From the NCBI RefSeq assembly GCF_018459925.1, contig NZ_CP075371.1, positions 2,914,001 to 2,978,000 of the forward strand: DNA of 64,000 bases. The letters are read 5' to 3'. Positions 53,335 to 64,000 of this stretch are shown here, piece after piece; the first letter of the stretch is position 1; each line of letters starts with the position of its first letter. Position numbers and translations under genes: made by a program. Source of the stretch: Nocardioides aquaticus (GTDB taxonomy: Bacteria; Actinomycetota; Actinomycetes; Propionibacteriales; Nocardioidaceae). The notes under the pieces were generated by a model. It ran no database searches. It saw nothing but the letters and a program-made list of their open reading frames with translations, and was not told the origin of the DNA.

Positions 53335-54717
53335 ATGACCACCACCACCGACAGCGACCTAGGTTGGGACACCGACCTGGGGTGTGAGGGACCGTGGGTG
53401 CCGGCTCCGGCGCCGGTACGTCCCGGGGTCCGTGTCACCGGTGCCCTGCTCGACGCCCGGGGTGCGGTGTCTGCGGCAGCCGGGGTCTCGACCACGGCGT
53501 TGTCGAACACAGACCTGACCACCGCCGCCCACGAGATCACCGCCCTGGAGTCGCAGGTCGCGGCCTACAAGCTCGCCGTCCTCGCCGAGGCGCGCGACCG
53601 CGGCCAGCAAGGCCCCGTGGGCGATGAGGCAGACCCCGACCCCGCGGCGTGGTTGGCGAAGCTGACCGGCGACCCCACCGAGGTCCTGCGCGGCGGACTC
53701 TGGATCGCCCGCCTGCTCCAGACCAAGTACCACCACACCCGCCGTGCGCTGGAGGCCGGAACCCTGCGTCTCTCGCAGGCCAAGGTCCTCGTCCGTGCCG
53801 CAGAGCGCGCCCCCAGGGCCCTGACGGCCGAGCAGATCACCGCAGCCGAGGAGTCCCTCGTCCTCACCGCGACCGGCGAGTCGTCCCCCACGAACACCAA
53901 GGGCCGACCCATGACCGCGGCACGGCTGCGTGACGAGGCTCGGCGGGTCTTCGCGAACATGCTCCCGGCGAAGGAGGAAGCGGACGCCGCGGAAGGCGAC
54001 GATCTGGCTGCTGAGGAGGACGACGCGGCCCGGGAGTGCTACCTCTCGCTGAACGACCGGGGTGATGGGACCTTCCGTGGGACGTTCGTGATCCCCACCC
54101 TGCACGGCAGGATCCTGCAAGCAGCCCTCGAGCGCCTCACCGCCCCCCGCCGCCACACCAAGGACTCGACCGGGGCCCCGATCACCGATGAGTCCGCCCA
54201 GCACGGCACCTCCTACGGCGAAAAGATCGGGGCCGGGTTCTGCGAGCTCATCGAACACCTTTCCACCACCGGTTTCGACCACGGCAACACCATCGGCCTG
54301 CTGATCACCGCCACCCTCGACAAGATCGCCGCCGGGACCGGGACCGGGACCCTGGCCACCGGCGAGACCATCTCCATCCGCTCGATCCGGCGCCTGGCCT
54401 GCAACGCAGGCCACCTCCCGGTGGTCCTCGGTGGCGAGTCGATGCCCGTCGACGTCGGCAGGTCGCGGCGCAGGTTCACCCGCCACCAGTCCCACGCCCT
54501 CGCGGTCCTGCACGACACCTGCGGGGTCGCGGGTTGCGAGAGACCCTTCGCGTGGTGCGAGCTGCACCACCTCACCGAATGGTCCCGCGGCGGGCCCACC
54601 GACCTGGCCAACGCCCTCCCGCTGTGCGGACACCACCACCGCAGAGCACACGACCCCGCCTACGAGATGCGCCGGCACCGAGGACGCGAGTACGTCCTGA
54701 AGAAGATCAGACGGTGA
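53335..54717 (+). CDS. 13E12-type DUF222/HNH endonuclease-domain protein
   Basis: A 460-residue protein. The DUF222 region (about 35-340) holds TTAAHEITALESQVAAYKLA and AKVLVRAAERAPRAL. The HNH motif is at the end: CGVAGCERPFAWCELHHLTE followed by CGHHHRRAHD, with the zinc Cys pairs and His. These genes are numerous in actinobacterial genomes as dispersed 13E12 repeats. Their function is uncertain. A LexA-like box lies upstream. Confidence 0.9.
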   Translation: MTTTTDSDLGWDTDLGCEGPWVPAPAPVRPGVRVTGALLDARGAVSAAAGVSTTALSNTDLTTAAHEITALESQVAAYKLAVLAEARDRGQQGPVGDEADPDPAAWLAKLTGDPTEVLRGGLWIARLLQTKYHHTRRALEAGTLRLSQAKVLVRAAERAPRALTAEQITAAEESLVLTATGESSPTNTKGRPMTAARLRDEARRVFANMLPAKEEADAAEGDDLAAEEDDAARECYLSLNDRGDGTFRGTFVIPTLHGRILQAALERLTAPRRHTKDSTGAPITDESAQHGTSYGEKIGAGFCELIEHLSTTGFDHGNTIGLLITATLDKIAAGTGTGTLATGETISIRSIRRLACNAGHLPVVLGGESMPVDVGRSRRRFTRHQSHALAVLHDTCGVAGCERPFAWCELHHLTEWSRGGPTDLANALPLCGHHHRRAHDPAYEMRRHRGREYVLKKIRR

Positions 54718-55223
54718 GGAGCCGCGAGCGACGAACGGACGGATGACGGCCGGGCGGAACGGTGCATGGGGTCACGTTCCGCGCCGGCCGCCCTTCGGAG
54801 GGACAAGAGCTCCCGGTCCGTCCGGTCCAGCGCGACCAGGATGCCGCGCCGGGCGCACTGGCGACCAGGACCGAACGGCCTGTCCACTCGTCCTAGGACC
54901 TACGGCACTCAAGGGTGAGCCATCGAGGGGCGGGGACCGGGCTACAGTCCTGCTCGTCGAGTGACTCGCCACGCCCGGGTGGTATGTCCACCTGATTCGG
55001 GGTGATCGACGATCCGCGATCTGGTCCGGGTAAGTGACCAGATCGCGGGCCATAGAACGCTGCGCTTGCCGTCGTCCCCTCGGGACGACCCGCAGCAGTC
55101 CCCCGAACGTACGCCTGTTGCGGCTGCTTCGCGACTTCTCCCGAGCCGGCAACCAAAGACGCCGCGGCCGCGTCTGACAGGACGAGGCCCGCACCAGGGC
55201 CCGTACCCGTCTCGGAGGACCGC
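54718..55223. other. Gene-free stretch with a perfect stem-loop
   Basis: This 506-base region between the HNH gene and the small protein at 55224 shows no convincing gene. At 55014-55048, CCGCGATCTGGTC and GACCAGATCGCGG form a perfect 13-bp stem around nine bases, perhaps a terminator or an operator. Nothing else is evident. Confidence 0.5.
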
Positions 55224-55409
55224 GTGACCCGACCGCAGCACCGCACCACCCGTACCACCCGTACCGGACGTACGGGCCGCCCCACTGCACGCCCCGCCGG
55301 GTCCGCGACCGTCCGGGAGCGCGGGGCGTCCGACGCGCAGCAGGCCGTGGCCGTGCTGGTGATCGTCGCGCTGGGAGCCGTGGCGGCCGCGGTGCTCCAG
55401 CACCTCTGA
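55224..55409 (+). CDS. Small basic protein with a C-terminal membrane helix
   Basis: A protein of 61 residues. Its N-terminal half is Arg/Thr-rich and repetitive (HRTTRTTRTGRTGRPTARPA), partly because of CGTACC repeats; the end is a single membrane helix (AVAVLVIVALGAVAAAVLQ). GTG with GGAGGACC upstream. The coding call is not certain. Confidence 0.45.
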   Translation: MTRPQHRTTRTTRTGRTGRPTARPAGSATVRERGASDAQQAVAVLVIVALGAVAAAVLQHL

Positions 55410-55458
55410 GTCGCACCGGCCCCGGCGCCGGCGCGGTCCCGGCGCGGTCCCGGCGCGG

Positions 55459-55776
55459 TCAGCCCTCGACGAGCTTGAGCCCGGCGATGCAGCCGATCAG
55501 CCCGACCAGCAGCAGCGCCTTGAGCACCGACACCGACTCCGCGCCGGTCACCATCGCGAAGGTCACCGTCGTCACCGCACCGATCCCGACCCACACCGCG
55601 TAGGCCGTGCCGACGGGCAGCTCCCGCAGCGACCACCCCAGGCCGGCCATGCTCATCACGAGCGCGACCCCGAAGACGACCGTCGGAGCGAGCCGGCTGA
55701 ACCCGTCCGACCGGTCCAGCGCGGTGGCCCACACGGCCTCCAGCAACCCCGACACCACGAGCACGATCCACGCCAT
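55459..55776 (-). CDS. Small multidrug resistance (SMR) family exporter
   Basis: A 105-residue protein with four membrane helices: MAWIVLVVSGLLEAVWATAL (with the conserved Glu), FSRLAPTVVFGVALVMSMAG, GTAYAVWVGIGAVTTV and ALLLVGLIGCIAGLKLV. The pattern GLLEAVWATAL and GTAYAVWVGIG is typical of the SugE/Gdx subgroup, which exports guanidinium. The ATG at 55776 is preceded by GGGAGAGG. Substrate not proven. Confidence 0.88.
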   Translation of the reverse strand: MAWIVLVVSGLLEAVWATALDRSDGFSRLAPTVVFGVALVMSMAGLGWSLRELPVGTAYAVWVGIGAVTTVTFAMVTGAESVSVLKALLLVGLIGCIAGLKLVEG

Positions 55777-56138
55777 GACACACCTCTCCCAGGTCGCCGT
55801 CTTGTCGCGTTCCGGGTACGGCGCCGCTCGTCCGGGAGCCGGGAGGGCTCGCGCCCATCCTCTCAAGTCCGGGACCGGACGTCACCTTCGCGACGATGCC
55901 CAGCCCGAAGGGACTTCCGGCCCTGTGCGGACCCCTGCCCCGCCACGGCACAGTCGGAGGCAGGTCAAGGGTGGGCGCCACACCAATGACCGGTTCGGTG
56001 TGGTGGCGGGGGCGACCCCGCCGCCGCGCCGCCGAACGTCCTCGGATGCCGATCGCACCGATGTCGAGACCGCCCGGACGGTTCCGTCCCAGGGGTGAGC
56101 GCGACCACGATGGGTCGCACACCCCGAGGAGGACCACC

Positions 56139-56546
56139 ATGGCCAAGTACCTGCTGCTCAAGCACTACCGCGGCGCCCCCACCGCCCCCAACGACGTCCC
56201 GATGGACCGGTGGACGCCCGACGAGGTCTCGGCGCACCTCGGCTTCATGGACGACCTGGCCGACCGGCTGCAGGCGTCCGGTGAGCTGGTGGACGCCCAG
56301 GCGCTCGCGCCCGAGGGCACGTGGGTCCGCTACGACGGGCCCGGCCGCCCGGCGGTCACCGACGGGCCGTTCGCGGAGACCAAGGACCTCGTCGCCGGAT
56401 GGATGGCCATCGACGTCGACACCCACGAGCGCGCGCTCGAGGTGGCCGCCGAGCTGTCGTCGGCCCCCGGCGCCGGGGGCGAGCCGATCCACGAGTGGCT
56501 CGAGCTGCGCCCGTTCCTCACCGCGCCCCCGACCATCACCGAGTGA
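56139..56546 (+). CDS. YCII-related (DGPF) protein, partner of an ECF42 sigma factor
   Basis: A 135-residue protein: MAKYLLLKHYRGAP, VRYDGPGRPAVTDGPFAETK with the DGPF motif, and AGWMAIDVDTHERALEVAAE. DGPF proteins are the constant neighbours of ECF42 sigma factors, as here six bases upstream. They do not act as classic anti-sigma factors; their role is unclear. GAGGAGGA precedes the ATG. Confidence 0.9.
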   Translation: MAKYLLLKHYRGAPTAPNDVPMDRWTPDEVSAHLGFMDDLADRLQASGELVDAQALAPEGTWVRYDGPGRPAVTDGPFAETKDLVAGWMAIDVDTHERALEVAAELSSAPGAGGEPIHEWLELRPFLTAPPTITE

Positions 56547-56552
56547 CCGCCG

Positions 56553-57731
56553 GTGGGCACCGACGACCACCGGGTGATCGCCGACGAGGCGCTGCTACGC
56601 AGCCTCGTGCCCCGCGTCACCGGGATCCTGGTGCGCCGCGGGGCCGACGTCGCGGCGGCCGAGGACGCCGTCCAGGACGCACTGGTGGAGGCCACGCGCA
56701 CCTGGCCGACCGACCCTCCGCAGGACCCCATGGGCTGGCTGGTGACGGTGGCGTGGCGCCGGTTCCTCGACGCGACGCGGTCGGAGACCTCGTGGCGCCG
56801 CCGGGAGGAGCGGGTCGCCGACGAGCCGGCACCGGTCCCGCCGGCCGGGGCGGACGACACGCTGCAGCTCTACTTCTTCTGCGCGCACCCCTCCCTGACG
56901 CCGTCGTCCGCCGTCGCCCTCACGCTGCGGGCCGTCGGCGGGCTGACCACGCGCCAGGTCGCCGAGGCCTACCTGGTGCCGGAGGCGACGATGGCCCAGC
57001 GGATCAGCCGGCCCAAGCGCACCATCGCCGGCGCCCGCCTCGACCAGCCGGGCGACGTCGCCCGCGTGCTGCGGGTGCTCTACCTCGTGTTCAACGAGGG
57101 TCACTCCGGTGACGTCGACCTGGCCGCCGAGGCGATCCGGCTGACGCGTCAGCTCCTGGCCGCGGTCGACCCCGCCCACGACGCCCACCCGGAGGTCGCC
57201 GGCCTGCTGGCGCTGATGCTGCTGCACCACGCGCGGCGCGGCGCGCGTACGACCGCCGACGGCGCCCTGGTCCCGCTCGCCGAGCAGGACCGGGGCCGCT
57301 GGGACACCACGCTGGTCGCGGAGGGCGTCGCGGTGCTGCAGGAGGCGCTGGCCCGCGACCGGTTCGGCCCGATGCAGGCCCAGGCCGCGATCGCCGCGCT
57401 GCACGCCGACGCCCCGAGCGTCGAGGAGACCGACTGGGTGCAGGTCGTCGAGTGGTACGACGAGCTGCTCCGCCTCGGCGACACCCCGGTCGTCCGGCTG
57501 AACCGCGCGGTGGCCGTCGGGGAGGCCGACGGGCCGCGGGCCGGGCTGGCGGCGCTCGCCGACGTCGACGCCTCGGTGCCCCGGCACGCCGCGGTCGAGG
57601 CGCACCTGCGCGAGCGGGACGGCGACCTCGGAGCCGCGGCCCGGCTCTACGCCGAGGCCGCGCGTGCCGCGTCGAGCACCGCCGAGCGGGACCACCTCGT
57701 GCGGCAGGCGGCGCGGCTGAACGCGCGGTGA
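56553..57731 (+). CDS. ECF42-type RNA polymerase sigma factor with C-terminal extension
   Basis: A 392-residue protein. The sigma-2 region is in the first 100 residues (AEDAVQDALVEATRTWPTDP, PMGWLVTVAWRRFLDATRSE), sigma-4 follows (LTTRQVAEAYLVPEATMAQR), and a long helical C-terminal SnoaL-free, TPR-like extension holds VLYLVFNEGHSGDVD and RLNRAVAVGEADGPRAGLAA. This is the usual form of the ECF42 group. Starts at GTG in the same operon as the DGPF protein. The extension is thought to control sigma activity. Confidence 0.92.
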   Translation: MGTDDHRVIADEALLRSLVPRVTGILVRRGADVAAAEDAVQDALVEATRTWPTDPPQDPMGWLVTVAWRRFLDATRSETSWRRREERVADEPAPVPPAGADDTLQLYFFCAHPSLTPSSAVALTLRAVGGLTTRQVAEAYLVPEATMAQRISRPKRTIAGARLDQPGDVARVLRVLYLVFNEGHSGDVDLAAEAIRLTRQLLAAVDPAHDAHPEVAGLLALMLLHHARRGARTTADGALVPLAEQDRGRWDTTLVAEGVAVLQEALARDRFGPMQAQAAIAALHADAPSVEETDWVQVVEWYDELLRLGDTPVVRLNRAVAVGEADGPRAGLAALADVDASVPRHAAVEAHLRERDGDLGAAARLYAEAARAASSTAERDHLVRQAARLNAR

Positions 57732-57732
57732 C

Positions 57733-57773
57733 GAGTCTCGAGACGCTCGCTGCGCTCGCTCCTCGACCACCGG
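57733..57773. repeat. GC-rich palindromic repeat, possible dispersed element or terminator
   Basis: GAGTCTCGAGACGCTCGCTG followed by CGCTCGCTCCTCGACCACCG contains several self-complementary stretches. Very similar sequences are common at gene ends in Nocardioides-type genomes. It lies between the convergent sigma-factor and glgA genes and may end both transcripts. Confidence 0.5.
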
Positions 57774-57776
57774 GCG

Positions 57777-58970
57777 TCAGCCGGCGACCAGGCCCCGGTA
57801 GATCCCCACCGTCGTCTCGGCGATCGCGCCCCAGCTGAAGGACTGCTCGGCACGCACCCGCCCGGCCCGGCCGTACGCCGCCGCGACCTCGGGGTCCGAG
57901 ACCGCGCCGACCAGCGCCGCGGCGAGGTCGGCGACGTAGCGCTCGGGGTCCAGCGGGGTGCCGGTGCCGTCGTCGGCCTGCTCGATCGGCACCAGCCACC
58001 CGGTCTCCCCCGGCACGACGACCTCGGGGATGCCGCCGGTCGCGGTGGCCACCACCGCGGTCTCGCAGGCCATCGCCTCGAGGTTGACGATGCCCAGCGG
58101 CTCGTAGATCGAGGGGCAGGCGAAGACGGTCGCGGCGGTCAGCAGCGCCACCACGTCCGGGCGCGGCAGCATCTGGTCGATCCACACCACGCCGTCGCGC
58201 TCGGCGGCCAGCCCGGCGACCAGCGACTCGACCTCGGTCATGATCTCGGGGGTGTCCGGGGCGCCGGCGCAGAGCACCAGCTGCACCTCGGGCGGCAGCG
58301 CGGCGGCCGCGCGCAGGAACAGCGGGAGCCCCTTCTGCCGGGTGATCCGGCCGACGAAGATCACCGACGGGCGGTCCGGGTCGACGCCGAGCTCGCGCAC
58401 CCGGTCGGGGTCGACCACCGGGGACCAGGACGTGGTGTCGATGCCGTTGTGGACCACGTGCACCTTGCCGGGGTCGACGTCGGGGTAGCTGCGCAGCACG
58501 TCGTCGCGCATCGCCGCGCTGACCGCGACGACGCCGGCCGCGGCCTCGTACGCCGTCCGCTCGACCCAGCTGGAGACGGCGTACCCGCCCCCGAGCTGCT
58601 CGGCCTTCCACGGCCGCATCGGCTCCAGGCTGTGAGCGCTGACCACGTGCGGCACGCCGTGCAGCAGGGAGGCCAGGTGGCCGGCCATGTTGGCGTACCA
58701 GGTGTGGGTGTGGACCAGGTCGGTGCCCGCGCAGCCGGCGACCATCTCCAGGTCGACCCCGAGGGTGCGGATCGCGGCGTTCGCCGACGCCAGCCCGGGC
58801 GGGTCCGCGTACGCCGTCGTGCCGGCCTCCTGGCGCGGCGCGCCGAAGCAGTGCACCCGCGCGTCGACGTCGCCGCGGGAGCGCAGCGCCCTGACCAGCT
58901 CGTCGACGTGCACCCCCGCCCCTCCGTAGACCTCGGGCGGGTACTCGCGGGAGCAGACGTCGATGCGCAT
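57777..58970 (-). CDS. glgA: Glycogen synthase / maltose-1-phosphate-type GT4 glycosyltransferase
   Basis: A 397-residue GT4 glycosyltransferase of the actinobacterial GlgA/GlgM type: MRIDVCSREYPPEVYGGAGV (binds the sugar nucleotide), HTHTWYANMAGHLASLLHGV, VFVGRITRQKGLPLFLRAA, and the E-x7-E motif in YEPLGIVNLEAMACE. In mycobacteria this type makes maltose-1-phosphate from ADP-glucose and glucose-1-phosphate. It is divergent from glgC by 75 bases, which supplies ADP-glucose. Confidence 0.9.
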   Translation of the reverse strand: MRIDVCSREYPPEVYGGAGVHVDELVRALRSRGDVDARVHCFGAPRQEAGTTAYADPPGLASANAAIRTLGVDLEMVAGCAGTDLVHTHTWYANMAGHLASLLHGVPHVVSAHSLEPMRPWKAEQLGGGYAVSSWVERTAYEAAAGVVAVSAAMRDDVLRSYPDVDPGKVHVVHNGIDTTSWSPVVDPDRVRELGVDPDRPSVIFVGRITRQKGLPLFLRAAAALPPEVQLVLCAGAPDTPEIMTEVESLVAGLAAERDGVVWIDQMLPRPDVVALLTAATVFACPSIYEPLGIVNLEAMACETAVVATATGGIPEVVVPGETGWLVPIEQADDGTGTPLDPERYVADLAAALVGAVSDPEVAAAYGRAGRVRAEQSFSWGAIAETTVGIYRGLVAG

Positions 58971-59045
58971 GGGCGCGAACCTACTGCCAAGATCGGGGAC
59001 GGGCACCCCTCCCGCACCACGCGTCACGCGGTCTAGGTTCTCCCC

Positions 59046-60325
59046 ATGACTTCAGCGTCGAAGCGCCGCAACGTGCTCGCCATCGTGCTCGCCGGGGGTG
59101 AGGGCAAGCGGCTGATGCCGCTGACCGCCGACCGCGCCAAGCCGGCCGTGCCCTTCGGCGGCATCTACCGCCTGATCGACTTCGCCCTGTCCAACGTCGT
59201 GAACTCGGGCTACCTCAAGGTCGTCGTCCTCACGCAGTACAAGAGCCACAGCCTCGACCGCCACGTCACCACCACCTGGCGGATGTCGACCCTCCTCGGC
59301 AACTACGTCACCCCCGTCCCGGCGCAGCAGCGCGTCGGCAAGCGGTGGTACCTCGGCAGCGCCGACGCGATCTACCAGTCCCTGAACCTGCTCAACGACG
59401 AGAAGCCCGACATCGTCGTCGTGGTCGGCGCCGACCACGTCTACCGGATGGACTTCGCCCAGATGGTCGACCAGCACGTCGAGTCCGGCGCGGCCTGCAC
59501 GGTCGCGGCGATCCGGCAGCCGATCGAGCTGGCCGACCAGTTCGGCGTGATCGAGGTCGACCCCGAGGCACCGTCGCGGATCTCGGCCTTCCGCGAGAAG
59601 CCGAGCGACCCCCAGGGCCTGCCCGACGCCCCGCACGAGGTCCTCGCCTCGATGGGCAACTACGTCTTCGACGCCGAGGCGCTGCGCGAGGCCGTCACCC
59701 GCGACGCCGACTCCGACTCCTCCCACGACATGGGCGGCGACATCGTGCCGTGGTTCGTGGCCCGCAACGAGGCCGGCGTCTACGACTACCAGGACAACGA
59801 CGTGCCCGGCTCGACCGACCGCGACCGCGGCTACTGGCGCGACGTCGGGACGATGGAGTCCTACTACGCCGCTCACATGGACCTCGTCGCGCCGCTGCCG
59901 GTCTTCAACCTCTACAACTCCGACTGGCCGATCTACACCAGCTACGGCCCGCAGCCGCCGGCCAAGCTCGTCGCCGGCGAGGGCGGCGCCCAGGTCACGG
60001 CCTACAACTCGATCCTCTCCCCCGGCACCCTGGTCACCGGCGGCTCGGTGAACAACGCCGTGCTGTCACCGGGCTGCTACGTCGACACCGGCGCCGAGGT
60101 CAGCGACTCCGTGCTGCTGCCCGGCGTCCGCGTCGGGGCGGGCGCGGTCGTGCGCAACGCGATCCTCGACAAGAACGTCTGGGTGCCGCCCGGCGCCCGG
60201 ATCGGCGTCGACCACGAGGAGGACCTCGCGCGCGGGTTCGTGGTGCAGGACGGCCTGACCGTGCTCGCCAAGGACCAGGTCGTCCCGGACCGGGCCACCA
60301 CCCCCACCACCGAGCAGGAGCAGGC

Positions 60326-60329
<4 letters not shown>
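59046..60329 (+). CDS. glgC: Glucose-1-phosphate adenylyltransferase
   Basis: A 427-residue enzyme: [20 protein letters not shown] (nucleotide-binding and PPi loop), [24 protein letters not shown], and a left-handed beta-helix at the C-terminus ([20 protein letters not shown]). It makes ADP-glucose, the committed step of glycogen and trehalose routes. It shares an operon with pgm (overlap of four bases) and is divergent from glgA. Confidence 0.95.
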
Positions 60330-61984
<1,655 letters not shown>

Positions 61985-62099
61985 AACCGGGACCACGGCC
62001 CCGGCCCTGGGAGGACGTTGGTCCTCAGATGAGTCCGGATGCCGGTTTCCTGGGGAGAACCGGTGCCGTCCTCACCACAGGCCGTCTACAGTTGGTCTT

Positions 62100-62139
62100 G
62101 ACCGAGCCGCTGGTGACCCGAGACGCCAGCGGCTCGGTC
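62100..62139. terminator. Perfect 14-bp stem-loop terminator
   Basis: GACCGAGCCGCTGG (62100-62113) and CCAGCGGCTCGGTC (62126-62139) pair perfectly around 12 bases and are followed by TCTTC. It lies between the convergent pgm and K+ channel genes and can serve both. Confidence 0.85.
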
Positions 62140-62207
62140 TCTTCATGTCCGGAGCAGGCCGGTCCGGCGGGCCCGTCCAGCGGCCCCGGCGGCCGCGGCG
62201 GGTGGAC

Positions 62208-63338
62208 TCAGTCCTCGTCGGAGGCGAAGTCCTCGTTGTGCGTGCCCGGTCGGGCCGCCCACGGCTTCTCCTTCGCCGGCCGTACGACGACCAGCCGGTC
62301 GCCCCGCGCGAGCTGGGTGACCGTGGGGTCGAAGTAGCGGAAGACCTTCTCGTCGCGCACGACCGCGATCACCTGGTCCGGCAGCGACTGCGGCTGGGCG
62401 CCGACCTCGCCGACCAGCAGCTCCCGCTCGGCGACCTCGAGGCCGTCGCCGTAGGTGAGCAGGTCCTCCATCACCGAGCCCAGGGTCGGCGACAGCGACG
62501 ACAGGCCGAGCAGCCGCCCGACGGCGTCCGAGGAGGTGATCACCGAGTTGGCGCCGGACTGGCGCATCAGTGGGGCGTTCTCCTGCTCGGTGACCGAGGC
62601 GATGATGTAGGCGTCGGGGTTCAGCTGGCGCACCGTCAGCGCGGCCAGCACGTTCGAGTCGTCGCGACCGGTGGTGATGATGACCTGGTCGGCGGTGGCC
62701 ACCCCCGAGCGGCGCAGCACCTCGCGTCGGGTGGCGTCGCCGGTGACGACCGCGAGCCCGTCGGCGTGGGCGTCGGCCAGCGCGACCGAGCTGGGGTCGA
62801 CGATCACGAAGCTCTCCCGCTCGACACCGTTGCTGACCAGGGTGTCGACCGCGCTGCGGCCCTTGGTGCCGTAGCCGACGACGACGACGTGGTGGCCCAT
62901 GTGCTTCCTCCAACGTGAGATGCGCAGGGCCTCGCGACCCTGCGAGGCCAGCACCTCCAGGGTCGTGCCGATCAGCAGGACCAGGAAGGCGATGCGGGCG
63001 GGGGTGACGACGAACGCGTTGACCATCCGCGCGGTCGGGGTGACCGGGGCGATGTCGCCGTAGCCGGTCGTGCTCAGCGTGACGGTCGTGTAGTAGATCG
63101 AGTCCAGGAAGTCGACGCTGCCGTCGGCGTTGTCGCTGTAGCCGTCGCGGTCGAGGTAGACCAGGAGCACGGTGCCGACCAGGATCGCCAGGGCCAGCAG
63201 CAGCCGCCGGGTCAGCGCCCAGACCGGGCTGCGGGTGCGCTCGGGAAGGCTGACCCTGCCCCGCCGCATCGCCCCGACGTCCGAGACGGAGCTGAAGGGG
63301 GCGCGCCCGGCGTCCTGCTGCTCGGTCGGCTCCTGCAC
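62208..63338 (-). CDS. Potassium channel with TrkA-N/TrkA-C regulatory domains
   Basis: A 376-residue protein. Two membrane helices flank a pore with the filter TTGYGD (residues 90-95). A RCK-type NAD-binding domain follows (VVVVGYGTKGRSAVDTL, VIVDPSS, VVTGDATRREVL) and then a TrkA-C-like domain (LARGDRLVVVRP). This is the 2-TM ion-channel plus RCK layout of bacterial K+ channels. It is followed upstream by the YihY/BrkB gene, ten bases away. Confidence 0.92.
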   Translation of the reverse strand: MQEPTEQQDAGRAPFSSVSDVGAMRRGRVSLPERTRSPVWALTRRLLLALAILVGTVLLVYLDRDGYSDNADGSVDFLDSIYYTTVTLSTTGYGDIAPVTPTARMVNAFVVTPARIAFLVLLIGTTLEVLASQGREALRISRWRKHMGHHVVVVGYGTKGRSAVDTLVSNGVERESFVIVDPSSVALADAHADGLAVVTGDATRREVLRRSGVATADQVIITTGRDDSNVLAALTVRQLNPDAYIIASVTEQENAPLMRQSGANSVITSSDAVGRLLGLSSLSPTLGSVMEDLLTYGDGLEVAERELLVGEVGAQPQSLPDQVIAVVRDEKVFRYFDPTVTQLARGDRLVVVRPAKEKPWAARPGTHNEDFASDED

Positions 63339-63347
63339 GCCGAGAAC

Positions 63348-64000
63348 CTAGCCCACGTCCCGGCCGGCGCCGCCGCCGACGCGGTCGCGCCACCGGGCGC
63401 TCAGCGCCGAGCGGGCGCGCACGGTGCTCTGCTGGGGGAAGACCTCGTCGAAGGCGGCGTTGACCGCGGCCCCGATCAGCACCGCGATCGCGACGACGTA
63501 GAGCCACAGCAGGACCGCGATCGGCGCCGCCAGCGGGCCGTAGATCGACGCCGAGTCGTCGGAGGTCACGGTGAGCACCCACCGCAGCACGTACGACCCG
63601 ACGATCCACGCGACCAGCGAGAAGCAGGCGCCGGGGAGGTTGAAGCGCCAGTGCGTCCGCACCGGCACCGACACGTGGTAGAGCGTGGCCAGGAAGCACA
63701 CGCACAGGACCACGACCAGCGGCCAGTAGAACGCCAGCAGCGGGTCGAGGCCGTCGGGCAGCACCCGGCCGACCATCTGCGGGCCGGCCACCACCAGCGG
63801 CAGCGCGACGATCCCGATCAGCATCGCCAGGATGTAGAGGAAGAACGACAGGGCACGGGTGGCCACGATCCCCCGCTGCCCGCCGAGCCCGTGCATGATC
63901 GTGATGGTGTCGACGAAGACGTTGAGCGCGCGCGACCCCGACCACAGCGCGAGCACGAAGCCCAGCGAGATCACGTCGAAGCGGCCGCCCTCGAGCACCG
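63348..64000 (-). CDS. YihY/BrkB-family membrane protein (partial)
   Basis: The frame runs off the right edge of the window, so the N-terminus is missing; about 217 residues are visible. Several membrane helices are seen (VVATRALSFFLYILAMLIGI without its first residue, VVVLCVCFLATLYHV, AAPIAVLLWLYVVAIAVLIG), and ALWSGSRALNVFVDTI and SIYGPLAAPIAVLLWLYV are hallmarks of YihY/BrkB. Once called ribonuclease BN by mistake; its role is unclear, perhaps transport. Confidence 0.9.
   Translation of the reverse strand, partial: VLEGGRFDVISLGFVLALWSGSRALNVFVDTITIMHGLGGQRGIVATRALSFFLYILAMLIGIVALPLVVAGPQMVGRVLPDGLDPLLAFYWPLVVVLCVCFLATLYHVSVPVRTHWRFNLPGACFSLVAWIVGSYVLRWVLTVTSDDSASIYGPLAAPIAVLLWLYVVAIAVLIGAAVNAAFDEVFPQQSTVRARSALSARWRDRVGGGAGRDVG

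Noticed and set aside
55777..55890. Guanidine-I (ykkC) riboswitch before the SMR gene
   Set aside because: ACCTGGGAGA and a GAGAGG resemble parts of the motif, but the conserved ACGG and AAAGCCCGGGAGA blocks are missing.

Overview
The window is GC-rich actinobacterial DNA. The most likely source is a Nocardioides-like member of the Propionibacteriales. This rests on gene content: a 13E12-type DUF222/HNH gene with LexA-like boxes nearby, an ECF42 sigma factor paired with a DGPF/YCII protein, actinobacterial-type glgA and glgC in divergent orientation, a PPOX/F420-type oxidoreductase, and a ydaO-type c-di-AMP riboswitch before an NlpC/P60 hydrolase. No rRNA or complete tRNA gene was seen, so the genus is an inference.

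Bases 1 to about 25790 look like a mobile genomic island rich in defence genes. The right boundary is proposed at 25768-25790, where a block resembling the 3' end of an actinobacterial tRNA-Val lies just upstream of a tyrosine integrase (24406-25602). The intact tRNA would then be left of the window. From the left the island carries: the end of a defence operon resembling MAD7/MAD8 or DptH (1-6180); a MobF relaxase-helicase (6448-9126); an HTH gene and an excisionase (9405-9847); a lower-GC two-gene unit of an IF2_N-domain ATPase and a HEPN protein (9942-12784); a small gene with a PD-(D/E)xK nuclease that needs a frameshift or a late start (13382-14425); a CAP12/Pycsar-type TIR protein (15315-16196); two complete IS3-family elements with 3-bp target duplications; a CoiA-like nuclease gene split by the second IS; an 817-residue membrane protein with a nuclease-like motif; and a DUF6236-like protein.

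Bases about 25800 to 64000 look like ordinary chromosome. They hold: a secreted Cys-rich, bacteriocin-like protein with a small membrane partner; a lipoprotein plus small-gene cassette present in two direct copies about 16 kb apart (27438-28500 and 43472-44546); a condensation-domain/GNAT fusion; acetoin/2,3-butanediol dehydrogenases with a divergent GAF regulator; a SurA-like lipoprotein; several sensor kinases, including a three-gene PAS kinase/response regulator/receiver-kinase operon; a CitMHS transporter with an AtuA pair; a secreted CocE-type peptidase; the riboswitch-controlled LysM-NlpC/P60 hydrolase; LexA-type boxes; an SMR exporter; the ECF42 pair; glycogen genes glgA, glgC and pgm; a TrkA-type K+ channel; and the end of a YihY/BrkB gene.

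The strongest candidate for an undescribed system is the IF2_N-ATPase/HEPN pair. Several genes (near 13855, 28400, 40020 and 53120) need a one-base frameshift to give a full protein. They may be true pseudogenes or base-calling errors.
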